Source: DFXE01 sp032054765 (lineage in GTDB: Bacteria; Bacteroidota; Bacteroidia; Bacteroidales; Tannerellaceae). From it: 64,000 bases of DNA. Numbering within the stretch: the first letter of the stretch is position 1; every line of letters begins with the position of its first letter. The notes under the pieces are model-generated. The model was not told the origin of the DNA. It did no database searches and was given only the letters and a program-made list of their open reading frames with translations. Shown here piece by piece: positions 37,018-45,981 of this stretch. Where the stretch lies: NCBI GenBank assembly GCA_032054765.1, contig DAMBSC010000021.1, positions 1-64,000 of the forward strand. Reading direction: 5' to 3'. Made by a program: the position numbers and the translations under genes.

Positions 37018-37893
37018 TTATTTCTCATATATTTCGATACTGTTATCGTCTTGTCGGAAATCGAAATTTCTGTACTTTTTGAAAGAATTCAATATTTGTA
37101 AAACTCCTTCTTTTTTACCGAAAAAACCTGAATAAACCAGGCTTTCCAGGGTTGGAGAAGTTATTCTGATTGTTACACCGAACTGACGTTCCAATATTTT
37201 TACGATATCAATGAATTTTTCATTTTCAAAAAAACATTGTCCATCTTTCCAGGAAGAGTAAAGTTCGGGATTTACTTTTGAAACCACAGTATGTCTGGTT
37301 TTTCTATCCAATATGATTTGCTGTCCGGGAACTAATAATACGGGTCTCTTTTTAGATGAATTCACGTCATTCACTTCTATACTGACGGAACCTTCCAGTA
37401 ACGTTGTGGTTACTTTTTCGTCATCTTCGTAAGATTTGACATTGAAGTGTGTTCCTAATACATTTATTTTCATGTGGTTTGTTTCGACAATAAATGGCCG
37501 TTCGGTTTCTTTGACTACTTCGAAATAAGCTTCACCGTTTAATCTTACTTCTCTGGTTTTTCCATTAAAAATTAAAGGATAACTGATAGAAGAACTTGCA
37601 TTGAGGGCTACAACCGTTCCATCGCTAAGTGTAAACCTCGTAATACTTCCTGCCTGACTTGTTGATTCAACCAAAATAGGTGTAGAGTTGTTGACTGTAT
37701 TAAAGATCATAGCTCCTCCTATTATTAATAAAAGTACTGTGGAAGCGACAGCAATGTATTTCCAGACGCGAAGCCTGAACCGTAAAGTTGCTTCGTTGAT
37801 TTTTGTCTGCGTTTTCAGGTATATACGTTCTTTCGAAAGAATAGCCCTCTTTTCAATAGCTTTATTGTATTCCGTATCCGAATTTTTATTCAT
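37018..37893 (-). CDS. FecR-family anti-sigma factor
   Basis: A 291-residue inner-membrane regulator. A cytoplasmic N-terminal part (about 1-46) is followed by one transmembrane helix (about 48-66, YIAVASTVLLLIIGGAMIF). The periplasmic FecR domain (about 80-190) contains TLSDGTVVALNASSSISYP and GEAYFEVVKETERPFIVET. A C-terminal DUF4974 domain follows (QCFFENEKFIDIVKILERQF). It should hold the ECF sigma factor upstream until the STN domain of the SusC protein downstream signals ligand binding. The three genes are in the order sigma, FecR, SusC with gaps of 94 and 145 bases. Confidence 0.93.
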   Translation of the reverse strand: MNKNSDTEYNKAIEKRAILSKERIYLKTQTKINEATLRFRLRVWKYIAVASTVLLLIIGGAMIFNTVNNSTPILVESTSQAGSITRFTLSDGTVVALNASSSISYPLIFNGKTREVRLNGEAYFEVVKETERPFIVETNHMKINVLGTHFNVKSYEDDEKVTTTLLEGSVSIEVNDVNSSKKRPVLLVPGQQIILDRKTRHTVVSKVNPELYSSWKDGQCFFENEKFIDIVKILERQFGVTIRITSPTLESLVYSGFFGKKEGVLQILNSFKKYRNFDFRQDDNSIEIYEK

Positions 37894-37987
37894 TATCTGT
37901 ATATTTAAAGAATCGCTTCATATATATAGAGTTTGAAAATGAAAAATACATCTAATGTATTTCCCGTTTTTTTTGAAAATGTTGGAA

Positions 37988-38554
37988 TTAAATAAGAAAG
38001 AAGAGGATTTTGCTTAACTGTTCACTGAGTTTTTTAATGGCCAGAACCATTTGGGCGTTCACGGTTTTTTCTGATATCGATAGTTTTTGAGCAATTTCCT
38101 TATATTTCAGACCTTCTTCACGAGCCATCAGGAAAATTAAACGACACCGTTCAGGAAGATCATTAATGGCCTTCCTCAAAGCTGTTGAAATTTCTTTATC
38201 AATAGCCAGATATTCAGGGCTTTCAATATCAGACAACAGATTGTCGGGAATGAATTCCATTTCTGTTAACGACAACTTATTATCTTGATTCAGATAAAAC
38301 AAGGCCTTGTTTCTAATAATGGTATACAGATAACCCTCAAAGTTAATGACTTTTACAATCTTTTTTCGATTTTGCCAGATGATACAAAAAACATCGGAAA
38401 CAACCTCTTCAACTAACTGCGAAGATCTTATGAAATAAGAGGAAAACCTATATACCTGTAAGTAATATAGGTTGTAAAAAGTACGAAAAGCATCGTTGTC
38501 TCCCATCGAAATTTTTCGTAAAAGAAGTGTGGTATCTTCATCATTTTTCTTCAT
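37988..38554 (-). CDS. ECF-type RNA polymerase sigma factor
   Basis: A 188-residue sigma-70 family factor of the extracytoplasmic-function class. Region 2 lies about 20-90 (YNLYYLQVYRFSSYFIRSS, VSDVFCIIWQNR, GYLYTIIRNKALFYL). Region 4 lies about 125-180 (LPERCRLIFLMAREEGLKYKE, with the helix-turn-helix IAQKLSISEKTVNAQMVLAIKKL). It would direct polymerase to the FecR/SusC/SusD genes. No promoter with an obvious ECF consensus could be identified. Confidence 0.94.
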   Translation of the reverse strand: MKKNDEDTTLLLRKISMGDNDAFRTFYNLYYLQVYRFSSYFIRSSQLVEEVVSDVFCIIWQNRKKIVKVINFEGYLYTIIRNKALFYLNQDNKLSLTEMEFIPDNLLSDIESPEYLAIDKEISTALRKAINDLPERCRLIFLMAREEGLKYKEIAQKLSISEKTVNAQMVLAIKKLSEQLSKILFFLI

Positions 38555-38616
38555 GTCTACACATTCGGAATAATAAAGATACTACTTTTTTATTATCAGA
38601 TAGGTGTTATTAATAT

Positions 38617-39570
38617 TTATTTGTTAAAACGTGCTTTTAGTTTGGAGATCATATCTTGTGTCATCATATCCAGATCATATTCGGGCTTCCAGTCCCATTC
38701 TTCACGAGCGCACGTATCATCCAATGAATTAGGCCATGAATCAGCTATCGCCTGACGAAGCGGATCAATCTTGTACTCCATTGTAAAATCAGGAATATAT
38801 TTTTTTATATTATTGAAGATGATTTCCGGATCAAAACTCATAGATGCAATATTGAATGCATTTCGGTGAACCAGACGGGAAGGATCCGCTTCCATTAGTT
38901 GTATAGCTGCATGTAGTGCATCAGGCATATACATCATATCCATAAATGTTCCAGCTGCAATTGGACAAACAAAATGATTTCCTTTTACGGCTTCATAATA
39001 AATATCAACAGCGTAGTCTGTTGTTCCGCCACCCGGAGGAGCTGTATAAGAAATCAATCCGGGGAATCGAACCGAACGGGTATCTACACCAAAACGGATG
39101 TAATAATAATCACTTAAAAGCTCACCACCTACTTTAGTTACACCATACATGGTACGTGGATTCCGAATTGTATCTTGCGGCGTTTTGTCTTTTGGGGTGT
39201 TATTTCCAAATACACCTATTGAACTTGGAGTAAATACAGCACAATTATGTTCACGTGCTACTTCCAGAACATTGAAAAGGCCATCCATACCTACTTTCCA
39301 TGCCAATTGAGGCTTCGCTTCAGCAACAGCAGATAAAAGAGCTGCCAGATTATAGATTGTATCAATTTTATATTTTGATACTACTTCGGCGATCTGTTTG
39401 TCGTTTGTAATGTCCACGATTTCGGCAGGTCCTGTCTCTAATAATTCCCCTTTAGGTTCTGCTCCGGGTATATAACCAGCTACAATATCGCCATTGTAGC
39501 GTTTTCTTAGTTCTAGCGTTAATTCTGTGCCGATCTGTCCGGTAGAGCCTATTATTAATACATTTTTCAT
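38617..39570 (-). CDS. NAD-dependent L-threonine 3-dehydrogenase, short-chain (SDR) type
   Basis: A 317-residue extended SDR enzyme that oxidises L-threonine to 2-amino-3-ketobutyrate. Nucleotide loop Gly8-x-x-Gly11-x-x-Gly14 (GSTGQIG); catalytic Thr/Ser at 114-117 (FTPSSIG) and Tyr142-x-x-x-Lys146 (MYGVTK). The segment VRFPGLISYTAPPGGGTTDYAV is typical of SDR threonine dehydrogenases and separates it from UDP-glucose 4-epimerases. The usual partner, 2-amino-3-ketobutyrate CoA ligase, is not adjacent. A good -7 box lies 29 bases upstream. Confidence 0.85.
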   Translation of the reverse strand: MKNVLIIGSTGQIGTELTLELRKRYNGDIVAGYIPGAEPKGELLETGPAEIVDITNDKQIAEVVSKYKIDTIYNLAALLSAVAEAKPQLAWKVGMDGLFNVLEVAREHNCAVFTPSSIGVFGNNTPKDKTPQDTIRNPRTMYGVTKVGGELLSDYYYIRFGVDTRSVRFPGLISYTAPPGGGTTDYAVDIYYEAVKGNHFVCPIAAGTFMDMMYMPDALHAAIQLMEADPSRLVHRNAFNIASMSFDPEIIFNNIKKYIPDFTMEYKIDPLRQAIADSWPNSLDDTCAREEWDWKPEYDLDMMTQDMISKLKARFNK

Positions 39571-39598
39571 CGCGTTTTAAGTACTTTATGATTTGTCG

Positions 39599-39628
39599 CA
39601 AAGGTAGATAGAATAATAGATTTTCAAC
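39599..39628 (-). promoter_or_regulatory. promoter of the threonine dehydrogenase gene
   Basis: The -7 box TACCTTTG (39599-39606, minus strand) has a near -33 element GTTG (39625-39628) 18 bases upstream, close to the TTTG...TAnnTTTG consensus. Confidence 0.6.
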
Positions 39629-39700
39629 ATTATTTTTTCTTGTTTTTTTATGCTCATTCTATAATATTTTTTATCTTGCATACTATAAATTTATACTTAT

Positions 39701-40294
39701 ATGAGGATAAAGAAATTAGCACTTATAATCCTATTGTTTTCCATTGTTTTAAGCATTTCAGGGCAAACAACTTTTTATAGCCAATTGGCTGATTCAGCAC
39801 TTATATTAACCAAACAAAAAGTACGTTATGATCCTGCGTATTTTACTATTCCTTATCCAAATGGAGATATACCCGCAAATAAGGGTGTCTGTACGGATGT
39901 TGTGATCCGGGCATATCGTAAATTTGGTATTGATTTGCAAAAAGAAGTTCATGTTGATATGAAAGCTAATTTCAGTAAATATCCTAATAATTGGGGGCTT
40001 ACCAGACCTGATAAAAATATAGATCATCGCCGTGTACCTAATCTAATGACCTTTTTTAGCAGGTTTGGAAACGTTAAAAAGATAACTCATGATTCAGCTG
40101 ATTATAAACCTGGAGATATTATTTGCTGGAGATTGAATGGGTGACAAACACATATTGGTATAGTTTCAAACAAGAAATCCAAGGATAACCAACGCTATAT
40201 GATTGTCCATAATATTGGTGGAGGACAAGTTGTAGAAGACTGTTTATTCGAATATACAATAATAGGTCATTACCAATATAAAAAAGAGAAATAG
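39701..40294 (+). pseudogene. DUF1287 family protein interrupted by an in-frame TGA
   Basis: Codons 1-147 encode a secreted DUF1287 protein (signal peptide about 1-21; Cys64 in NKGVCTDVVIRAYRKFGIDL). A TGA at 40142-40144 stops the frame, but the same frame continues for 49 more codons with family-like sequence (QTHIGIVSNKK, IVHNIGGG) to TAG at 40292-40294, giving the normal length of about 197. A single base change, such as CGA to TGA, would explain it. The lost part contains the conserved His of THIGIV, so a 147-residue product would lack an expected active-site residue. DUF1287 proteins are NlpC/P60-like putative cysteine hydrolases; their substrate is not established. Confidence 0.78.
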
Positions 40295-40412
40295 TATGGA
40301 TGCTTATGTCATGAAACTAACATACTTTTTTTCTTAGCAGAGAAGTTATTATTCGAATTTAATTTTTAATATTGAAGAAATTTTATTGTCAAACTACTAA
40401 ATCTTTATCATT

Positions 40413-41522
40413 ATGAAACATAGTCTGTTGGTTGTCATTTTAATATGTTTGTTGCAATCCTCTTTATTTGCTCAATCTCACTTACATAAGATAGACACTC
40501 TTCTGCCGGTACGTGGTTTGGCTATCGCTGCTCCTTCTATTAACGGAATGGATCAATTCATTAAATTTATAGAGGAAGAGCTGGCTCCGGGACATTTTAA
40601 TTTACTTATTCTACGAGTGGATTGGAATTATGATTATCAGACACATCCTGAATTAAAAGATCCTGATCCATTAACAAAGTCCGATATAAAAAAGATTGTT
40701 GCTACCTGCCGGAAGCATGGTATCAAGATTGCGCCACAGATTAATCTATTAGGACATCAATCATGGGCCAAAACGACCCTTGCTCTTCTTCGTGAATATC
40801 CTCAATTTGATGAAACCCCACACGTAAAAACTGAAGATTATCCGGGATGGCCTAATCCTGACGGTTTATATTGTAAAAGTTATTGTCCACTCCATCCGGA
40901 TGTTCATAAAGTTGTTTTTGATGTAGTTGATGAAATACTGGATGTCTTTGAGGCAGATATGTTTCACGCTGGAATGGATGAAGTTTTTTATATAGGAGAT
41001 GATAAATGCCCTCGTTGTAGTGGACGTGATAAAGCAGAATTATTTGCTGGTGAAGTTAACAAAATTCAAAATCATTTAGCACTTAAAAACAGAAAATTAA
41101 TGATCTGGGGAGACCGGCTTATTGATGGAAAAGAAACCGGTATTGGCATGTGGGAAGCTAGTATGAACAATACATACCGTGCTGTTGATATGATTTCTAA
41201 AGAAGTGTTCATTTGTGATTGGCATTATGAACGTCCGGATCAGACAGCAGTTTACTTTGCTATGAAGGGATTCGATGTAGCTACCTGCCCTTGGAGAAAA
41301 CCTGAAATAGCAATGGAGCAATTAAACGATATGATTCGTTTCAGGAAAAATTCCACATCGGCGATGAAGGAACATTTTAAAGGAATTATAGCTACAGTTT
41401 GGTCTGGAGCCGACAGCTTTCTTAAAAATTATTATGATCCTGAGATATCTAATACAGGAGATTCAGACGCTGCAACATTAAAACGGTTGATAGAAGCTTA
41501 TAAAAAATCAGAGGCTCTCTGA
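40413..41522 (+). CDS. GH20-like glycosidase (beta-N-acetylhexosaminidase family)
   Basis: A 369-residue secreted protein: signal peptide about 1-20, then a TIM-barrel catalytic domain with the GH20 signature His-x-Gly-x-Asp189-Glu190 (MFHAGMDEVF), where Glu is the acid/base and Asp supports substrate-assisted catalysis. Other family features are INLLGHQSWAK and MIWGDRLIDG. The protein lacks the N-terminal GH20b domain of classical hexosaminidases and is short. Expected action: release of terminal GlcNAc or GalNAc. No SusCD pair is adjacent, so the substrate is open. Confidence 0.82.
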   Translation: MKHSLLVVILICLLQSSLFAQSHLHKIDTLLPVRGLAIAAPSINGMDQFIKFIEEELAPGHFNLLILRVDWNYDYQTHPELKDPDPLTKSDIKKIVATCRKHGIKIAPQINLLGHQSWAKTTLALLREYPQFDETPHVKTEDYPGWPNPDGLYCKSYCPLHPDVHKVVFDVVDEILDVFEADMFHAGMDEVFYIGDDKCPRCSGRDKAELFAGEVNKIQNHLALKNRKLMIWGDRLIDGKETGIGMWEASMNNTYRAVDMISKEVFICDWHYERPDQTAVYFAMKGFDVATCPWRKPEIAMEQLNDMIRFRKNSTSAMKEHFKGIIATVWSGADSFLKNYYDPEISNTGDSDAATLKRLIEAYKKSEAL

Positions 41523-41735
41523 ATCGTCTTGATATACTTAAAAAACAACAAAGTTTTTTTGGTTGATAATAATCAATCAAAAATCGACACATTTTGTTGA
41601 TATATATATATATCGGCGCCATCAAAAAGACTAAAAACAAATCAGGGAATAATTACCAAGAGAATTACCATAATTGCTGATCTTTTCATGTATTATATTC
41701 AGTCATTTGTCTATGATGTTTTTTATTTTTGTAAC

Positions 41736-42203
41736 ATGAATAATGATCCGTTAAAAAGGAAGTCTATCTTGGAGATATTCAGGATAGAGACAGAAGCTGA
41801 ACTACCATTACCTTATGCTGACTTGGGGATAAAGGCTGGTTTTCCAAGTCCAGCTCAGGACTTTATGGATCTGTCGATTGATTTGAACAAAGAGTTAGTA
41901 AAGCATCCTGCCAGTACTTTCTTTGGTAAAGTAAAAGGGGATAGTATGAAGGATGCTGGGATACAAGATGGAGATATTCTCATTATTGATAAATCACTGG
42001 AACCTTCTAATGGAGATATGGCTGTTTGTTTTATAGATGGAGAATTCACTATTAAGTATATTAAAATTGAAAAAAATATAATTTGGCTAATTCCGGCTAA
42101 TGAAGCATATAAACCAATAAAAGTCACAGAAGAAAATGATTTTCTGGTGTGGGGAATCGTAATTTATTCAATAAAGAATCATCGATATAAAAAGAAGCAG
42201 TAA
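41736..42203 (+). CDS. umuD: UmuD-like autoproteolytic subunit of DNA polymerase V
   Basis: A 155-residue LexA-family S24 peptidase that cleaves itself when RecA filaments form and then joins UmuC. The cleavage site Ala34-Gly35 (KAGFPSPAQDF) and the catalytic dyad Ser70 (GDSM) and Lys107 (FTIKYIK) are present. An ATG 16 codons upstream (41688) is in frame, but the resulting N-terminus is unlike the family, and a box TATTTTTG (41724-41731) lies between the two starts; I choose 41736. If that box is the real promoter the mRNA would be nearly leaderless. The stop overlaps the umuC start by one base. Confidence 0.88.
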   Translation: MNNDPLKRKSILEIFRIETEAELPLPYADLGIKAGFPSPAQDFMDLSIDLNKELVKHPASTFFGKVKGDSMKDAGIQDGDILIIDKSLEPSNGDMAVCFIDGEFTIKYIKIEKNIIWLIPANEAYKPIKVTEENDFLVWGIVIYSIKNHRYKKKQ

Positions 42204-43453
42204 TGTTCGGCCTTATAGACTGTAATAATTTTTTTGTATCCTGTGAGCGGGTTTTCAATCCGCTTATAAACAATAGTCCTGTTATTGTCCTCAGTAATAA
42301 CGATGGGTGTGTTATTTCACGTAGTAATGAAGCAAAAGCTTTAGGGATTAAAATGGCAGTTCCTTACTTTCAAATAAAAGATCTGGTTAAGAAACATAAT
42401 ATCGCTGTCTATTCTACAAACTTCACATTATATGGTGATATGTCTGATCGAGTCATGAGTGTTTTATTCGGCCTTGTTCCTGAAATGGAAATTTATTCGG
42501 TTGACGAAGCTTTTGTTAACTTATCTGGTTTGAATAATATAGAAGGTTATGGTAAAAATATAGTTCGACTAGTTAATAAATATACAGGTATACCAGTATC
42601 ATTAGGCATTGCTCCAAGTAAAACATTAGCGAAGATTGCTAATCATTTTGCCAAGAAGTATAAAGGATATAAACAAGTTTGTATAATTGATTCTGAAGAA
42701 AAACGAATAAAAGCACTTCAACTAACGGATATAGGTGATGTTTGGGGTGTTGGTTCTCGCTTCCGAAAGATGCTTGAATATCATAGTATCAAAACAGCTT
42801 ATGATCTTGCACAGAGGAATCGCTCCTGGGTACGCAGAAGAATGTCGGTTGTCGGAGAACGCACATGGTCAGAACTAAACGGAGTTCCATGTATCGGGAA
42901 GGATGATTTATCTATAGAGAAACAGCAAATATGCACATCCCGTAGTTTTGGGCAACCTATCGTTAATTATCATAATTTATTGGAAGCAGTTGCTGAGTTA
43001 GCCTCTTTATGTGCTGCAAAATTACGCAAACAGAAATCAATGACAAAAGTCATTTATGTATTTGTACAGACCAGCCGCTTTATTAATGATATCTATAAAC
43101 CATCTAAAATAATACCTTTATCTTTTTATACTGCAGACACAACCGAAATCATAAAATACTGTCGTTTGGCTCTGGATTCTATTTATTTAAAAGAATTTGA
43201 GTATAAACGGGCAGGAGTGGTTTTAATGGATATTACACCAGAAACGTATGTTCAATCAGATCTGTTTGATTCAATAGATCGAGTAAAGCAACGAACTCTA
43301 TCCAGGACTATTGATGAAATAATAAAGAAAAATGGTCGCGATAGTATAAAAGTAGCGGTACAAGGAAATGGCTATTACCCAAATATCCGCCAGAAACATC
43401 TGTCTAAAAGGTATACAACTAATTTAAAAGATGTTATTGAAATAAAGGTCTAA
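42203..43453 (+). CDS. umuC: UmuC-like Y-family DNA polymerase V catalytic subunit
   Basis: A 416-residue translesion polymerase that copies past DNA damage together with UmuD'. Metal-binding acids are Asp6 (GLIDCNNFF) and Asp101-Glu102 (YSVDEAF). The helix-hairpin-helix region (DIGDVWGVGSRFRKML), the little-finger region (TSRSFGQPI) and the C-terminal UmuC region are all present, so the protein is full length. It is translationally coupled to umuD (TAATG). Expected to be induced in the SOS response; no operator was recognised with confidence. Confidence 0.93.
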   Translation: MFGLIDCNNFFVSCERVFNPLINNSPVIVLSNNDGCVISRSNEAKALGIKMAVPYFQIKDLVKKHNIAVYSTNFTLYGDMSDRVMSVLFGLVPEMEIYSVDEAFVNLSGLNNIEGYGKNIVRLVNKYTGIPVSLGIAPSKTLAKIANHFAKKYKGYKQVCIIDSEEKRIKALQLTDIGDVWGVGSRFRKMLEYHSIKTAYDLAQRNRSWVRRRMSVVGERTWSELNGVPCIGKDDLSIEKQQICTSRSFGQPIVNYHNLLEAVAELASLCAAKLRKQKSMTKVIYVFVQTSRFINDIYKPSKIIPLSFYTADTTEIIKYCRLALDSIYLKEFEYKRAGVVLMDITPETYVQSDLFDSIDRVKQRTLSRTIDEIIKKNGRDSIKVAVQGNGYYPNIRQKHLSKRYTTNLKDVIEIKV

Positions 43454-43563
43454 TCTAAAACCTTTTTATTGTTCAAATATGAAAGTTGCTTGAACACGAG
43501 CCTATGAAACAATATTATATGAGGCAGCAATCATCTTGAAACGTATATTCTTTTAATAAAAAG

Positions 43564-43590
43564 ATCCTGTAATTTATTGAATTACAGGAT
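43564..43590. terminator. bidirectional terminator between umuC and ssrA
   Basis: ATCCTGTAATT (43564-43574) and AATTACAGGAT (43580-43590) form a perfect 11-bp stem with a 5-base loop. T-rich runs follow on both strands (ATTTTTATT rightward, CTTTTTATT leftward), so it can end both the umuDC transcript and the tmRNA transcript. Confidence 0.85.
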
Positions 43591-43616
43591 ATTTTTATTA
43601 AAACTCATTTCTGTTG

Positions 43617-44014
43617 TGGAGCTGGAGAGAGTCGAACTCTCGTCCAAACGAGGAATTAATTTGCTTTCTACATGTTTATCTTTGCTTAAATTGTCGGGGG
43701 AAGAGCAAGACCAAAGCCACCAACTCTACCCTTATCCTCTTTATTTTCGCTTAAAGTCCAAGGATTACTTTAAACTATCTCCGATATTGCTGCACCACCT
43801 TATCGGAAAGCTTCGGAGCAACAGCATCCGGGTGATGTCACGTTCCAGTACCTGGTACCGGAATTAAGCTTGAATCTACTATACTTCGATTAAGCAGCGA
43901 GAGCGTAATTGTTTTCGCCAGTTAATTGTTCGTTGTCTGATATTTAAGTGCAAGCCAACCACGCACCACATGCTTACAAACCACTTCTACCCGCTGTCAA
44001 AACCGGTCAGCCCC
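43617..44014 (-). ncRNA. ssrA: transfer-messenger RNA (tmRNA)
   Basis: Rescues stalled ribosomes by adding a degradation tag. On the minus strand the 5' end GGGGCTGACCGG (44003-44014) pairs with the 3' acceptor strand AGCTCC. The T arm with GAGAGTTCGACTCTC lies near the 3' end. The tag reading frame at 43890-43919 encodes GENNYALAA and a TAA stop, giving AGENNYALAA with the alanine from the charged tmRNA; this tag type is known from Bacteroidales. After the discriminator A the genome reads CAA, so the CCA tail is not encoded. The 398-nt length is normal. A protein-like open frame on the opposite strand here (43577-43867) is spurious. Confidence 0.97.
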
Positions 44015-44121
44015 AATTGTTTATTACTATTGATATATAACACTTTAATATCATATCGTTGGTGTTGAATAACAAACTAGCAACAAAAAATGATAAAAAT
44101 TTGTCAAACAACATTCAAATA

Positions 44122-44129
44122 CAAAGATA
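44122..44129 (-). promoter_or_regulatory. -7 promoter box of ssrA
   Basis: TATCTTTG on the minus strand matches TAnnTTTG, 107 bases upstream of the mature 5' end. It implies a 5' precursor that must be processed. Confidence 0.5.
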
Positions 44130-44223
44130 ATTCTTTTTTAATACACACACAACTCAAACTAATACTATTCCTCCTCTCTTATCTATTCTTCCATAGAACA
44201 AATATTTTCTCATTTATTTCGTT

Positions 44224-45969
44224 CTACCAGAAATACCAATAGAACGCTGCACAAAGAACAATTACCCCGAATGATGTAACAACATCCCACTTATTCCAAC
44301 TTTTCCCTATGAGTGTCTTGTAGTCGTTCGTAAAAGTGATAGCATCTATCTGCTGATCAGTAGGCTTCGGTGTGAAAAAAGATACTACCACCATCAACAA
44401 CATGATGAAGACGAGCAACCATACCTCAAAGATAAGCCAGTTGGTCTGCCAAAACCAAGTTGTGTATTCCCAATACCAGCCAGTCATTACGTCTTTACCT
44501 GTATTTGTAAAGATATTGGTCAGCAAGCGTATCATACCAATAATAAAGCCCACTATCATACCTATTTCACCTGCTTTTGGAGTAATCTTTTTGGAAAATA
44601 TACCAAGAGCAAATACTGCCACCATTGCTGGAGCTAGTAGCGACTGGATGCCTTGCAGATAGTCATAAAGACTGCCAAGGCTCATCATGATAGGTATCCA
44701 TACTATACCGAGTATTACAACAGCAATAGTTGCAATACGGCCTGCCAGAACATAATTGGCTTCACTCTTCTCTTTGAATTTAGGTTTATAAAAGTCTTCA
44801 GTAAACAAAGTTGCACAGGAGTTGAAGAATGCAGCCAAAGAGGCAACCAATGCTGATATAAAACCTATGGTAACAATGCCCTTTACACCAGCAGGTAATA
44901 CAAACTTAACCATGGAGCCAAAGGCTGTATCAGGATCATCCAATGTAAAACCACTATCAGGACGTGCTGCCAATGCCGCAGCTATCATACCAGGTATCAG
45001 GAACATAAATACAGGTAACAATTTGAAATAACCAGCAACTATAGTACCCCTGCGTGCACGTTTCATCACTACATCATTAGCTTCGCCTTTGCGTTGTCCG
45101 AGTACACGTTGAACGATATGCTGGTCAGTACACCAGTACCAAAAACCGATAATTGATGCTCCGATAAATACCCAAAAGCCTGGATAGTCGTCATACAATG
45201 GATCGCCTGTATTGAAATGGAACATATGGTTCGTACCATATACAACTCCGTCTTCTCCCACGTTCAGCGTTTTAGAATAATCGATCATTGCAGTCCAACC
45301 GTCAGCTATGCTACCGCCTCCGAGTGTCGATAATCCAAGGAAAAGCACAAGGAATGATCCAATGATAAGGATAGGTGTCTGGATTGCTGACAGAGTCATT
45401 ACACCTTTCATTCCTCCCAAAACAGTAAAAATACCCGTTAAGACTATGAGGCCGATTGCTCCATACCAAAAAGGTAAACCAAGAAGGCTCTCCATAAAGA
45501 TACCACCTGTAAATGCTGTTACACTCACTTTGGTGAGTACATATGCTATAAGTGTGATGATAGACAGCCACGAACCTGTAGCAGGAGTATAACGATATTT
45601 GAGAAAGTCCGGCATTGTGATAATTTTTCCCATTTTATTATTCATAAGTTGATAAAAGGGGACAAAGAGCCAGCCCAAAATGAGTATCATCCAGCCTTGC
45701 ATCTCCCAATGTGCCATGCCTACACCTGCTTTTGCGCCTGTTCCGGCAAGTCCTACTAAGTGTTCCGAACCGATATTTGCCGCAAAGATAGCCGCACCGA
45801 TGATATACCACGGTTCACCTTTTCCAAACAGGTAATCTTCGCTATCCATACCCTGCTGTAAACGTTTGTCTTTTTGAACTGAACGCCAAACAGCCCATGT
45901 CACGGCCACTATTCCAACTGCGATAATCACCCAGTCAAGCCATATAAATTCATGAGAATTCCAATTCAT
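44224..45969 (-). CDS. sodium/sugar symporter (SSS family), probably for L-arabinose
   Basis: A 581-residue inner-membrane symporter with about 14 transmembrane helices. SGLT-type marks are GAAIFAANIGSEHLVGLAGTGAKAG, the long amphipathic loop MPDFLKYRYTPATGSWLS, and FWYWCTDQHIVQRVLGQRKGEA. It should import sugar with sodium. It starts 12 bases after the araB stop and is the last gene of the araD-araA-araB-symporter run, so L-arabinose is the best substrate guess; this is from context, not from residues. Confidence 0.9.
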   Translation of the reverse strand: MNWNSHEFIWLDWVIIAVGIVAVTWAVWRSVQKDKRLQQGMDSEDYLFGKGEPWYIIGAAIFAANIGSEHLVGLAGTGAKAGVGMAHWEMQGWMILILGWLFVPFYQLMNNKMGKIITMPDFLKYRYTPATGSWLSIITLIAYVLTKVSVTAFTGGIFMESLLGLPFWYGAIGLIVLTGIFTVLGGMKGVMTLSAIQTPILIIGSFLVLFLGLSTLGGGSIADGWTAMIDYSKTLNVGEDGVVYGTNHMFHFNTGDPLYDDYPGFWVFIGASIIGFWYWCTDQHIVQRVLGQRKGEANDVVMKRARRGTIVAGYFKLLPVFMFLIPGMIAAALAARPDSGFTLDDPDTAFGSMVKFVLPAGVKGIVTIGFISALVASLAAFFNSCATLFTEDFYKPKFKEKSEANYVLAGRIATIAVVILGIVWIPIMMSLGSLYDYLQGIQSLLAPAMVAVFALGIFSKKITPKAGEIGMIVGFIIGMIRLLTNIFTNTGKDVMTGWYWEYTTWFWQTNWLIFEVWLLVFIMLLMVVVSFFTPKPTDQQIDAITFTNDYKTLIGKSWNKWDVVTSFGVIVLCAAFYWYFW

Positions 45970-45981
45970 AGTATGATTTGT

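Noticed and set aside
38617..39570. UDP-glucose 4-epimerase
   Set aside because: The fold is shared, but the PPGGGTTDYAV region and overall pattern fit SDR-type threonine dehydrogenase better.
41561..41580. LexA-type operator before umuD (TTGAT/ATCAA palindrome at 41563-41576)
   Set aside because: The arms are only 5 bp, and I know no reliable LexA consensus for this group to compare with.
43577..43867. A 96-codon open frame on the plus strand
   Set aside because: It is the antisense of the tmRNA gene, whose ends, T arm and tag are unmistakable.
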